Shown here: piece by piece, positions 9,853-20,187 of the stretch | Numbering within the stretch: position 1 is the first letter of the stretch | Layout of the letters: each line of letters starts with the position of its first letter | Assembly: GCF_029873635.1 (NCBI RefSeq) | Contig: NC_080418.1 | Coordinates: 149,661,748-149,725,747 of the forward strand | Source of the DNA: Malania oleifera | Lineage: Eukaryota > Streptophyta > Magnoliopsida > Santalales > Ximeniaceae | Direction of reading: 5' to 3' | Length of the DNA: 64,000 nt | Notes under the pieces: generated by a model | Seen by the model: only the letters and a program-made list of their open reading frames with translations | Database searches by the model: none | What the model was told of the DNA's origin: nothing | Position numbers and translations under genes: made by a program

Positions 9853-12602
9853 TCACATCAGAGGAATTGAAGCAAGAAACATTGCTAGAACCAAAAATCC
9901 AAGGGGAACTTGCAGGATCGAACTGCCTGCGGTGGCACTCTCCGGTCCAAATGCAGCAGGTGTGACTCCCCCACTTGTGTTAGACTTGACACTGTTTGAA
10001 AACAACACATGTTAGAGGCCAGAGCTTAGGAGTTAAAAGTTTGTTCTGGTGGTAAGGAGCAGAGTTCTCTACTTGTTTGAATGAAGAAAAGACTAAAATA
10101 AAAGTTTGAACTATGATAAATTCAAGTTCTCACCTCCCCGTAAAAATGCACGTCCCATTACCTGCAAAGGGGGAACCACGCACATAGGTATCAGATGTCA
10201 AGAATAAAAGCCGGATAGAAAAAGAAATTTGCAAATTTTCATGATTGGAGAAAGTAACTGAACAAGATGTCTGACAATAAAAAAGAACGCATCACTTTGA
10301 AGAACTTCATTTCCCTTTATAAAAAAATGGATGCATTTAGGAAAAAAAACTGCATAGTGTCGACTATTTAAGATTTCAAGGCTTAGATTTGGAATTGTGT
10401 ATTTGGATAGAATTAAAAGTATATTGAATTCCGTCATTAGCATTGAATTTTATCCAAATACACAACATCAAATCCAAGGCTCTAAATTCACATTTCCAAA
10501 CACTGTTTAAAAGTTGAGAGACACAATAGTTCCCAAATGAAGCTCGGGATGGTTGGCAACTAATCAATGAGAAATACTAGGGAGGAATGGCTCCTCCACA
10601 TGATATTTGGAACCCACTGATCACAGGCTGTTATATTAAATCTGGATCCATTAAAGTGGTCTAGGAACCATCACAGCAAACGCATACCCCTCACTTGAAA
10701 AGGGAAAAAGGTGGGGTGGGGGAGAAGGGGATCAAGTGCCAATGTGGCATCATGTGATTGGTGGATTCTAAATCCCATGTAAAGGTATCTCTTAAGTATT
10801 AGTGCCACTTCTGTTGCCATAACTGCGATCAAACCAAGTTTTTTGTAGATAGAATTTGCAGATAGAAAGTATTAACCCACACCTCCCCCCCGCCCCCAAA
10901 ACCCCGAAAAAACACCCATGGGCTAGGGAAAAAAAGAATAGGGGAAAAAAGTTGGCTCACATGCTCAATGACTCCAAGAAATTCACTAAGAAAACATTAT
11001 GTGAACTTACTTGGATCTACAGTGGTTGTTGTGGCAGCACCATCAAAGTCACAGGTTCCACCAACAGCATGTTTTTTCTGATAGTAATCATTAAAAGCAA
11101 AAGAAGCATGGTTCTGGAGAGTATTGGGAGAATAACATGGCTGTCCTGCTTGAATAGCACTGCAGTCAGCCTGCCCTTGCCCACAAGCCCAACTGAGCCC
11201 ATTTTGCAGCTTGGTGGAATCTGCATCTTCTTTTGCCACACAGAAAACCACAGATGAATTCCCTGTAATTTGGTCAGAGGTATTCAACACCAGAGGGTAA
11301 ACAGCAGACCCATTGGTGAAAAGCAAGCCCCAGTTCTTCTCTGAAACCGGCCCAGGTCTCTTGTCCTCATTGAATAACTCATAAATGTAAGTGTTAACAG
11401 GTATATTTGGCTGAAAAGGAGTACCTGAATCATTTAAAACCCGTCGAATCAAATTAGTATTGAAGATCTTAGCATTTTCTACAGTAGCATCGGGTTCATT
11501 AGCTCCACCAAGCCATGGCCAGCCAGATTCCGTCACAACAATTGGGATCCCAGAAAAATTGAAAGCTTGTATAGAGTAATAAGTTGCATCCACCATAGCA
11601 TCAAACATGCCATTATAATGATAAAGTGTGTTTGGGTCAACAACCTGCTTTACTGAGGAAACTGCCTTAAAAAGAGCATACTCAATTGTGAAAATGCCAT
11701 TTCCGTTGGTGTATCCATAATATGGGTAAGCATTTAACATGTAAAAGGAATTTGTGTTCTTCAAAAACTGAAGAAGCTGGTAAATTGTGGAGTTCCATGT
11801 AGAATTGAAGGAAGCAGCAGATGGGGGGAAAGGCTTAGGGATAATGTCCATAGATTGAGGGGTTGAAACTTTGACCTGAAAATTTAAATTTGATGCAACT
11901 AGGGCTTTATGAAGGTAATTCATGGCAAGAACCAGTGCAGGGGCAGCATGAGGAATTGAAGAAAGAACCTCACTGCCAACAGCAATGGCTGTGATGTTGG
12001 TTGAAGGCAGGTGAGCTGCAACATTCTTATTAATCCATGCTGCCGCTGCTGCCCGTGATTCTCCGATCCCTAAGACTTCCTCATTGGTCACACTGACCAT
12101 GACTTCAATCCCAGTCCTTGAAAGGCCATTCAACATGTCAGCATTAGCATCAAAAAGACGCACATGAGTTATCTGATGTGCTTTAAGGATCGCAACGACA
12201 TCTTGAGCTGATGGAAGGTTGGAAACATCAGTCCCAATGTTTATTCCTACAAATGCACCTACAAGGACAAGAACATGGTTTAGAAAATTAGCAAGAAAGA
12301 TCAAGATATTCACTGCATTAGGTAGGAAACATCAGTTCCGAAGTTTATTCTTGCAAATGCAAACAGGATTGATAGTCACTTCTATTAAGCCTGAAGGGAT
12401 AAACCTCACATGCACATTTGAAACAGTTTACAAATAAAATTACTTCAAAACACTTCATACGAGGGAAAATAGATATGGGGATTCCCCTGACCACAGACAA
12501 ATAATATAAGTATCGAAATCCAGATAATAACTTACCAAGTGCTCTGGAAAACATCCCAGCTAGGAGCAGAAACAAACTTCCAAGCCATCTTTTGGGCATC
12601 AT
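9853..12602 (-). CDS. GPI-anchored glucan endo-1,3-beta-glucosidase (GH17 plus X8/CBM43 domain)
   Basis: Hydrolyses internal beta-1,3-glucan (callose) bonds at the plasma membrane, cell wall or plasmodesmata; this function is known for the family. Coding exons are 12536-12602, 11011-12258, 10134-10161 and 9853-9991. All introns are GT-AG and in phase, giving 493 residues, close to the usual ~500. Residues 1-22 form a hydrophobic signal peptide (MMPKRWLGSLFLLLAG...). The GH17 barrel starts at GAFVGINIGTD. The acid/base glutamate is about E119 in AVGSEV and the nucleophile about E266 in VTESGWP. The X8 domain begins near C362 (FCVAKEDAD) and keeps its cysteines. The C terminus (VPLGFLVLAMFLASIPLM) after a small-residue stretch is a GPI-attachment signal. 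The 28-base exon encodes most of the NGTCIFTG turn. The first of two adjacent ATGs was chosen. The closest family resemblance is Arabidopsis glucan endo-1,3-beta-glucosidase 3 (from memory). Confidence 0.93.
10374..10494. mobile_element. Palindromic MITE-like element in GH17 intron
   Basis: Lies in the intron between coding exons 2 and 3. The 13-mer gtgtatttggata on the left reappears as its exact complement (tatccaaatacac) on the right, inside longer imperfect arms. The centre contains ttgaattccg. It looks like a foldback MITE. Confidence 0.6.
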
Positions 12603-13690
12603 CCACTGCAAAGTGAAACTTCAGCCTACACTTTCACTCCCACACCTCTAGCCCTTAGGTGGAAGTCAAAATAATAAAGGTTCAGCAATTAAACAAAAAG
12701 TGCAATGGAACCCCCAATATCCAAAAGCAATAGAGTTAAATACAGAACTGGAAACTAAGAGTGACATTTGATCACAAGTTTAGAATAACTGGCTTCACAC
12801 AAGCTACAAATGGAAGCTTTTCAGTAAGCTCTTGTAAAATGAAGTTAGAATGTCACAGAAACAGAACTAACACAAGAAGCAAAAGGAAGAATCTTGTTTC
12901 CAAACAAAATACCAGCTGAACACATAAGAGGAAGATATAGAGTCATCATACAAAATAACTACTGAATTTTTACAAGGAATCTGTCAAATGGTATACACTC
13001 CATGGTACACACTCTGCATTTGGTAATTAAGAAGTATCAGCTACAAAATCTGTAACAAATAGGGCAAGGGCTCCTCCTAATGTGACATGAAAGTTTCTAC
13101 ATGCATATTGCTTGACCTATTTTGAATCAGTAACAAGTCTTTTTATGACAAAACCATTGCAAAGAAACAATAAACAGTTGCAAAATTTATAAAAATAAAA
13201 TGAAAAATAACATATTAATGCTAGCTATAAACCTGACTGGCGCGGCATATTTCTGCTATAACTGAGTAGAAATTAAAGAGCATAGCCTATTCCCAGTTTC
13301 AGCATTCAGTTTTGACAGAAATCTATTTCACCAAATTCAATATCTAATGATTGCACGTTGCTTACTGTAGAATTGTGCAAGACTAAAATATTAGTATAAA
13401 CTAAAAAGATGCATCATACTGCAAACAAAAGCCGGTGTAATTGGAAAACCTTAAATAAAATAGGATGATGATAATAACAAAAAATTTACAAACATGGACA
13501 TCAAATGATATCATAAAGGCTAAGAAGATACAGACCTAAAGATGCCAAGACAAAATGATCAAAACCCCACGATATAGAAGTTTAATCACTTCTAAGTAAT
13601 CCATTGGCCCAACAATATATTTAATGAATTTAGTATAATGCACCTGATGCAGGAGGCAATCATGAAAATCACCATATATTAACAGCACTA
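12603..13690 (-). other. Probable 5' UTR intron of the GH17 gene, first part
   Basis: The start codon is preceded by only tgg and then ...ttcactttgcag at 12606, a good splice acceptor. The leader is therefore probably spliced, and this stretch is intron. No gene or clear repeat is seen in it. Confidence 0.4.
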
Positions 13691-13713
13691 GTGATCCTCC
13701 GAAAAAGGAATTA

Positions 13714-14013
13714 TGAATTGGCTCTGTGAGCTCAATCGTGGGCCATTAACATGGCCTAATTGGGTGTAAATTTTGCATTTTCTTCTATCAAGGGCTAGCA
13801 CTGTCAATGAACCTAATTCAAAATTGTTCTAGTAAAATCCAAATAAGTTTCCCTCCCTCTCAATGAATGGGCAATGTAGATTTGGCTTTGTGAGCTCAAA
13901 CATAGGTCATTAGCATGGCCCTAATTGGGTGTCGATTTTGCACTTTCTTCCATAAGGGCTAGTGCTGTCAATGAACCCAATTCAAAATTGTTTGAGTAAA
14001 ATCCAAATAAGTT
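13714..14013. repeat. Two diverged tandem copies of a ~165-bp unit
   Basis: Copies at about 13714-13850 and 13880-14013 share phrases such as catggccctaattgggtgt, gggctagtgctgtcaatga and gtaaaatccaaataagttt. A 70-bp part of the unit reappears at 18036-18105. Confidence 0.8.
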
Positions 14014-14033
14014 TGAATCCAAATCCAAAAGTC

Positions 14034-14040
14034 TCTCCCT

Positions 14041-14100
<60 letters not shown>
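14034..14100. repeat. Compound (CCCT)n(CT)n(CA)n microsatellite
   Basis: ccct repeats run into about twenty CT repeats and then about nine CA repeats. Confidence 0.9.
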
Positions 14101-14103
14101 ATT

Positions 14104-14577
14104 ACAGCTCTCTTTGAATAGTCAAGTTCCAAAATTAATTCAAGGCATCCTTTCAAAAATAAGCATCTCCACCCCCCCCCCCAAAAAAAACCAAAAATTA
14201 GCTCAAGTTTGAACAGTCAAGTTCTAAAATTTTTTTAAGCCGTTCTTTAAAAAATAAGCAAATCCCTCCCTCCCCCCCCCCCCTTCTCTCTCTTATTACA
14301 TTTTTAGCTCAAGTTTGAATACTCGAGTTCCAAAATCAACTTAAGGTGTCCTCTCAAAATAAACATCTCCCTCCCTCCCTATTTAGCTCTTTGAATAGTC
14401 AAGTTCCAAAATTAATTCAAGGCATCCTTTCATAAATAAGCATCTCCACCCCACTCCCCCCCCCCCCCCCAAAAAAAAAAAAAAAAATTAGCTCATGTTT
14501 GATTAGTCAAGTTCTAAAATTAATTTAAGGCGTTCTTTCAAAAATAAGCAAATCCCTCCCTCCTCCCTCCTTTTCTT
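14104..14577. repeat. Five degenerate tandem units with A-B-C-A-B order
   Basis: Units of roughly 80-105 bp begin with gctc...tttgaat/c and contain agtcaagttc(c/t)aaaatt and aataagca. They end in poly-C/poly-A runs or ccct microsatellites. The first and fourth units are nearly the same (ggcatcctttca, ctccacccc), and so are the second and fifth (gttctttaaaa, aatccctccct). This indicates a higher-order duplication of about 290 bp. Confidence 0.75.
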
Positions 14578-14614
14578 ACTAAGGCCATATACAGGTTATA
14601 ACTCCATTCCAAAT

Positions 14615-14950
14615 TGTCAAGGTCCCACATTGGATGTGTACTAAGAAAAACTTGGGCTTATAAGGATGGTTCTGATGTCAACTATCTGAGGTGCCTCTTA
14701 TAAGACAAAATTGTGAGACCAATGGGTCAAAGACTCAAAGCAGATAATGCCTCATCAAAGTTGGACCGAGACCATTACATTTGGTATCAAAATCACCCTC
14801 GGGATACTACCATGTGGGTGGATCCTACATAGAGGTGTGGGTCACTATGATGAGGGCATTAAAAATCTAACAAAAGAGCATGTCACAATCCCACATCAGA
14901 TGTGTACCATGAGGATCTTGGGCTTTTAAGCATGGAAGAACTGTTTGACC
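14615..14950 (+). mobile_element. TRIM-like miniature LTR element (incomplete)
   Basis: LTR-like segment 14615-14779 (tgtcaaggtcccacattgg ... ccattaca) is followed within two bases by a primer-binding-site-like phrase, tggtatcaaaatcacc (14782). That phrase resembles the initiator-Met tRNA complement used by many plant LTR elements. After about 100 bp a second LTR-like segment starts at 14881 (tgtcacaatcccacatca) and is lost near 14950. No coding region is present. The size and layout fit a terminal-repeat retrotransposon in miniature, broken. Confidence 0.6.
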
Positions 14951-15040
14951 TAATAAAAAAAATTTCATAACTTTACACACACACCCTATAAGTGCATGCA
15001 TTTCAAAACTGCAGGGAATTAAATCAAAATTCCCAAATCC

Positions 15041-15460
15041 TGTAAGAAACAAAATAGAAGAAATAGACACGCCAAAGAAAAATCAATTACACGCACAAGG
15101 TAGTGTTTACGTGGTTCGGCAATTTTGCTTACATCCATAGAGTTGCAGGGATTTCACTATTATCAGGAAGAAAATACAAAGAGTGCAGCAGTACAATATT
15201 TTCTCTCACACTCTCTCTCAAACTGCAATGACCAAAATTAACCCTAATCACCATAACAACGAATTTATATCCTACGCAAACCAATGGGCTACAAAATGGG
15301 CCCAAAAATTTTTCCCTTTGGGCCTATCGGCCCAATTCTTTGCTCCATAGACTAAACCATAGGATAAAAATCTCTCATTAAAAGACCACGCAACATTATT
15401 TCCGGTCAGGTCATCATTCAGATCAAACACAACTAGGCTCCACAAAACCCAACAAAAACC
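15041..15460. repeat. Interspersed repeat with a tttacgtggttcggc motif
   Basis: Contains gtttacgtggttcggcaatt followed by ttgcttacatcca, a phrase I recall as recurrent in plant LTR-type or TRIM-type repeats. Paired ggcccaa phrases follow near 15297-15336. Ends and class could not be fixed. Confidence 0.35.
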
Positions 15461-17090
15461 AAACAGATGGCTAAAATAAGAAAAGAAGGCCTCAAAGGCT
15501 CAAAGCTAGCTCTAATCAATTAACTCCAGCAGTCTAGAGCATAGTTAGTTGGGTGAGAGAAGACAGCTTCCGGCTGCTGGGTGAGGGAAGAGTACTATGC
15601 CTGCAGCTGCAATGGTGGATGAATTCAAACAAGTGGAGAGGGAGAGAGAGAAGGGAGGGAGGCAGGGCAGAGCTGTTTGAGTGACTAAGGACTTTACCTC
15701 CCCCCCACCCCCCCCTTGGTGTGGAAAGAAGGAATGCCAACAGTAGTCTTTGACATTCACCCCTGATTGTCTTTGAAACATAGAGGTGCTCAAAGAATCG
15801 TCCAATGCAACGCATGCAACCCAAAACACGCATAAGGAATGGTTATGGAAGTGTTTGGGTTGGGTAGCAAATTGGAATTTCATAAAAACCAAGCATGTGG
15901 ATTGTTGACGAGTTCACTGTGCAAACCGCCCATCCCAAATATGATGGCAAAAAAGCAAAAGTAAACAAGTAAATAAATAAAAGGAGAGAAGGATGAAGAC
16001 TGCATATTGCTACTGTTGCTCTAAGGCTGAGATTCCATGAAACTCTTTCCAATTTAATCTTCATATTTCAAGCCATTAGAGATTTAACCCTATTACCTAA
16101 GTTTTTCACACTTGTTTTCACATTGGATGGTCAGGATTGCACTCCTACAGCATTAGCTTCAACAGTTGATCCTATTGCTTCTCAAGTTGACTATATCACT
16201 CCAAGGTCAAATCTCACTTTATATTTTTCAATGACCTTGCAGATGTTTTACAAAATTGCAATCTCACTCATACTCTTCCTATTATTTGTTTCTTTAAAAA
16301 AATTGATGAATAAACTAAACCACTAACCCAACCCATGGTACAGAACCAATCCAAATTGCATCCAAGACAGCTCAACTTCGATTTGGGTTTTTTCTCAACC
16401 CGATCTAGTCAGTTTGATTGGAATTGTGAGCACAACTCAACCCAAAAACAGTCCTAATGAAAATGGTACATTATTTGAGTACAACCAGTAATTTATAAAT
16501 TTTATTTTTTTAGATTAATTTGCTTATTTAAAGAGTTAACAGCTTTGTTCACTTAACAGTATAATATTACTGTGAAAAAATCAACACATTTTTTATTTAT
16601 TTCAGAAGAAATAAATTAATTTACTAATGGTTGTTCATTTATAATATATATAATTTACTTGAGTAAGAATAACATCGATGTTTTCCATCCTAGGTAAATA
16701 ATTCAAAATCCGAAATTTAACATAGCATACCAACTACCCAAGTAAGTGGTGTACCAACTACCTGTACCTCCTAAGAACCATGTACCTCTTAAGTAGCACC
16801 CCATCCCCATACCCATACCACGACCCAAGATGCACAGCTTTTGGGGTAACTGGTATAGAGATAAGAGTTCAATGAACAAAAATGGCACCACAGCAATTGC
16901 AGGGATATATAAATCCATGTATTCACAAAAACTGAATATGTGAGAGAAAGAAATAGAGTTACAGGGATGAGAAGCAGTCAATACTTAAAATTGAAAAGAA
17001 ATAAGAGGTACAAGTGTACAACATTCCAATAAAAATAAAGAATATGAATAACAAATAATAATTAGAAAGATAAAAAACACAAAAAAATAA
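15461..17090. other. Putative intron/intergenic stretch, no gene seen
   Basis: A poly-C run occurs near 15701-15716. A segment of the aacccaacccat type (about 16325-16460) looks like a decayed hAT-type MITE. Otherwise nothing recognisable. Confidence 0.4.
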
Positions 17091-17099
17091 TAATAATAA

Positions 17100-17419
17100 G
17101 GGCAAAAGACTCTGACCTCCCCTGAGGTTTTGCAAAAAAATACTGATCTCTCCTAAAGTTGCAAAAATTCTAGGGACCTCTCCTAAAGTTTCAAGAATTC
17201 CACAGACCTCTCCTAAGGTTTGTCAAAAGGATGGAAACTTGCTCTTATATTTTGCAAAAAGACTAAGACTTTTGAGCGGTGTAAGTATTTCAAAAATCAA
17301 ATGTCAAAAGAGGTCCATGGGATTTTGAAAACTTAGGGGAGGTTTGTGGAACTTTTGAAGCCTCAAGGGATGTTAGTGTCTTTTTGTCAAACCTCAGGGG
17401 AAGTTAGTGTCTTTCGTCC
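17100..17419. mobile_element. MITE with ~31-bp terminal inverted repeats and reiterated subterminal units
   Basis: The left end (ggcaaaagactctgacctcc) and right end, read in complement (ggacgaaagacactaactt), match as imperfect inverted repeats continuing into cccctgaggttt. Inside, the cct(c/a)aggttt-type unit recurs about four times on the left and three times, inverted, on the right. Flanks are aat/taa microsatellites, so no target duplication can be trusted. Superfamily undetermined (Mutator-like is possible). Confidence 0.75.
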
Positions 17420-17470
17420 AAATAAGTAATAACAATAATAATAATAATAATAATAATAATAGCAACAAGT
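17420..17470. repeat. (AAT)n microsatellite
   Basis: About ten aat repeats directly right of the MITE. Confidence 0.85.
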
Positions 17471-17998
17471 AATAACAACAATAATAACAATAAAATAAAA
17501 GATACAACATCTCAATAACAATAAAGAATATAACAAATAACAATGAGAAAGATAAAAAAACACATATGTTGATGTTGGTAATACTACAATAACAACAACT
17601 ACTACTACTACGAGATCCTTAAAGTTTTATCTTCCTCAAGTAACCATCCACTTCTCGTAAGACAGTCTTTTATCTGGTCGATAACTAGGATGGGACTGCA
17701 ACTTCAAAATTGAAATACCAAGCAGTTGGGAGCTCAATTCAATGTTCACCCAGAGTAGTGTAGTCCATGCATGTCATTTTTCTAAATTTCTCTCAGCATG
17801 AAATTTGGTTAAACAACATTGCAAGCAGATTTTAAAAAAGGTATATTATTTAGAGAAAGTGAAGACACAACAGAGGAACAAGCCGATTTCTAACCCGAAA
17901 CTTTAAGAAAGTTATAAAACAATCCAGGGAATGCAAATTTGTTAAGAAACTACAAATAAACCATAATAACACCCTCATTATGTACCATAAAGATTAAT

Positions 17999-18142
17999 AT
18001 TCGCAGCATTTCCAAAACCAAACTAAAACAGGACATTAGCATGGCCCTAACTGGGTGTAAATTTTGCACTTTCTTCTATAAGGGCTAGTGCTGTCAATGA
18101 ACCCAATTCGCAGCATTTCCAAAACCAAACTAAAACAGGACA
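17999..18142. repeat. 37-bp direct duplication flanking a 70-bp filler
   Basis: The segment attcgcagcatttcc...aggaca occurs at 17999-18035 and again at 18106-18142. Between them (18036-18105) lies a 70-bp block about 93% like 13910-13979. Microhomologies (ca on the left, attc on the right) are present at the joins. Confidence 0.9.
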
Positions 18143-18468
18143 GTTACTCATCCTCAATATCACTGCACCTACCTAAAAACATAAACTCAGAGCAGCTTAC
18201 CTCTGAGTTAAAGGAAAAACAAAAACAAAAACAAAAGGAAAAGGGAAAAAAAAAAAAGAAGGTAACTCTTGAGCCCATACAAGAACAACAAAAACCCAGG
18301 AACCCAGATGTCAAAACCATAACAAAACATAAAATAACTGCTTAATTGGGAAAAATATCCAAACCCCAGCGCAGTCACCTCACTCAAGCAGAACAGAGGT
18401 TCCCAAACCCTCAAAGACGAAAAAAGAACCAACAAGCTGGAGTCAACAAAAAATTAAGGAAAATGTAC

Positions 18469-18597
18469 CTGATTCAATTTGCCCACCTCAAGAAAATCAG
18501 CAATCTACCCTTCTTAGACTTTTCCGAAGTATAGGTAAAACCCTAGAAAGAACCCGCTTACAGATATTATTTTCCGACAGAACCCAGTGCCCTGTAC
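18469..18597 (-). other. Candidate 5' UTR exon of the GH17 gene
   Basis: On the minus strand the acceptor (cttttttgcag) precedes 129 bases without any ATG. These end in gaatcag before a gtacattt donor. A second candidate leader exon ends at 18782 with a gtagct donor (18783 to about 18870 on the window). Both have the look of a spliced, ATG-free leader. Linking them to the glucanase start at 12602 implies an intron of about 5.9 kb. They could instead belong to an unrelated non-coding transcript. Confidence 0.4.
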
Positions 18598-19164
18598 CTG
18601 CAAAAAAGAGAATCAAAGTGAGAATTCTAAAAGATTTAAAAAGCTCCATTAAGTAAAGCCTCATACTTATGTGGGAACCAGAACAGCATGCAAGCATGTA
18701 ATACTTCAGATTCTTGCAAACCATACCCCACCGAAAAAACTAAAATAGAATAAGAATAAATGCAATAAACAAGATAGCTACCGAAACCTCCAAATCTGTA
18801 ATGGGAGCTCCTCTGTAATCTCAGCTCAGCTCAACGACAAGCACAAATCTGCAAATTTGCTGTACGTATTTTGTCCTTTTGTTAGAACTATTTTTGAAAT
18901 TAAGGAAATCTTTTTGGGTTTAATCTGCGAATGTACAACTCATAGAAATCGTCGCCGTCTATTGCCATTATTAAAATTTTAAAATTATTTTAAAGAAATT
19001 AAACACTGAGGAGCCCCCTCTTTTCATTTTACCTTTGGATTTCCCTCCAAAAGGTTTTTTTTTTTTGGTTTTTTTTAAGATTGAAACCTGAAAGAAGGCA
19101 TAAAGTCTTGAGACGGTTTCAAATATGGAAAGGTGGCGGTGTGAATGAGTGGAAAATGCATTTA

Positions 19165-19325
19165 CTGTGATTCAGAGAGGGGTGGGGTCGAAACCGTGAT
19201 TCGTCCGTCCATTTAGATCGGTTTGTGCTTTTATACAAATTGACCCATTTATAAACGAGTTTATCCGGAATCAACCCGTTTATAAACGGGTTAATCCGGA
19301 TTCGGGTTCGGGTCACCCGCACATG
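19165..19325. repeat. hAT-MITE-like acccg repeat, left piece
   Basis: Contains paired phrases such as cccgtttataaacgggt and gggttcgggtcacccgc, typical of a common plant non-autonomous repeat type. A related piece lies at 20055-20187. Confidence 0.4.
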
Positions 19326-19329
19326 AAAC

Positions 19330-19998
19330 CTAATTTCCATCCACCCTTCGCACGCCACTCTGCACTCCACTGGCCGCGTCGGTCTGCCCAGCACACCGAC
19401 TTTATCAACCAGTTTAACAAGCAAATACAATTTCTAGGAGGGAATCACAAATTCATCTACCACGCCCAACTCCTCCATTGCAGCCATAACAGCTACAGAA
19501 CACAAAAAGACCCAAACTGGGAAGTGGCAAAGCTTGAGGCTGGAAGTACCTGAATTTTAGGACTAACAGCACACCTCACGCCAAGCCAAGCTCCCCCCCT
19601 CACGACGGTGAGCGGTGGTCGGTGTTCGGTGGTCGGTGGCCTGATTCTTTTGATTCTTCTGAAAGCTCCCTCCCTCACGACGCTCGGACGGTGGATATCC
19701 GTAGTGCTGTTCGGCGTTCGTTTCGGCGAAGTGTTCACTGTTTCAGCAACGGAAAAGAAGATCCAAAGGAGAACTGTGCATTCTTGGGAGTAATTTCTAC
19801 TCGGCTTTGCTCGAGTGCTCGAACTCGAATCAAAGCCGAAGATGTGGTTCCAGGATCCAGTATTGGGTTCGAGCGCAAGGTGTTTGACGTTTTGCCTGTG
19901 AGGAGTTACGGGCCACGGGCCAAGCTCATAGAAATCGCCCATCAACTCATCAAGGAGGGAGCCAAATGGATTGTTTTTTAAAAAAAAAAAAAAAAAAA
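19330..19998. other. Unidentified GC-rich block ending in a poly-A run
   Basis: The block is much richer in G+C than its surroundings. It has open frames on both strands (up to 169 codons on the minus strand), none recognised. It ends at a run of about 20 A (19979-19998). It sits between two pieces of the acccg repeat. It may be a retrocopy or captured transcript leader. No flanking duplication was found and I assign no function. Confidence 0.35.
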
Positions 19999-20054
19999 TC
20001 ATTTTATATGCAATGCTTAAAAAATTTTAAAATAAAAAAATTTATATTTTTTAA

Positions 20055-20187
20055 ACAAATAACCCGTGACCCGCCCGTTTATTAAGTTAGGATTGACATC
20101 GTTATGGTCTATTTAATCTTGACCCGATTACGATCCGATCCATTTACAACCCGTACGAATTCGTCGGGAACCCATTTTACCATCCTA
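20055..20187. repeat. hAT-MITE-like acccg repeat, right piece
   Basis: Phrases aacccgtgacccgcccgttt and cccattttaccatccta match the usual ends of plant hAT-type MITEs. Possibly the other end of the element begun at 19165. Confidence 0.4.

Noticed and set aside
18497-18724. Minus-strand frame overlapping the candidate GH17 leader exon
   Set aside because: It crosses a good splice acceptor, and the exon itself has no ATG, so a non-coding leader is the better reading.
19493-20002. 169-codon minus-strand open frame in the GC-rich block
   Set aside because: It begins in a poly-A/poly-T tract, shows no family motif and has no splice context. Frames on both strands are open simply because the block is GC-rich.
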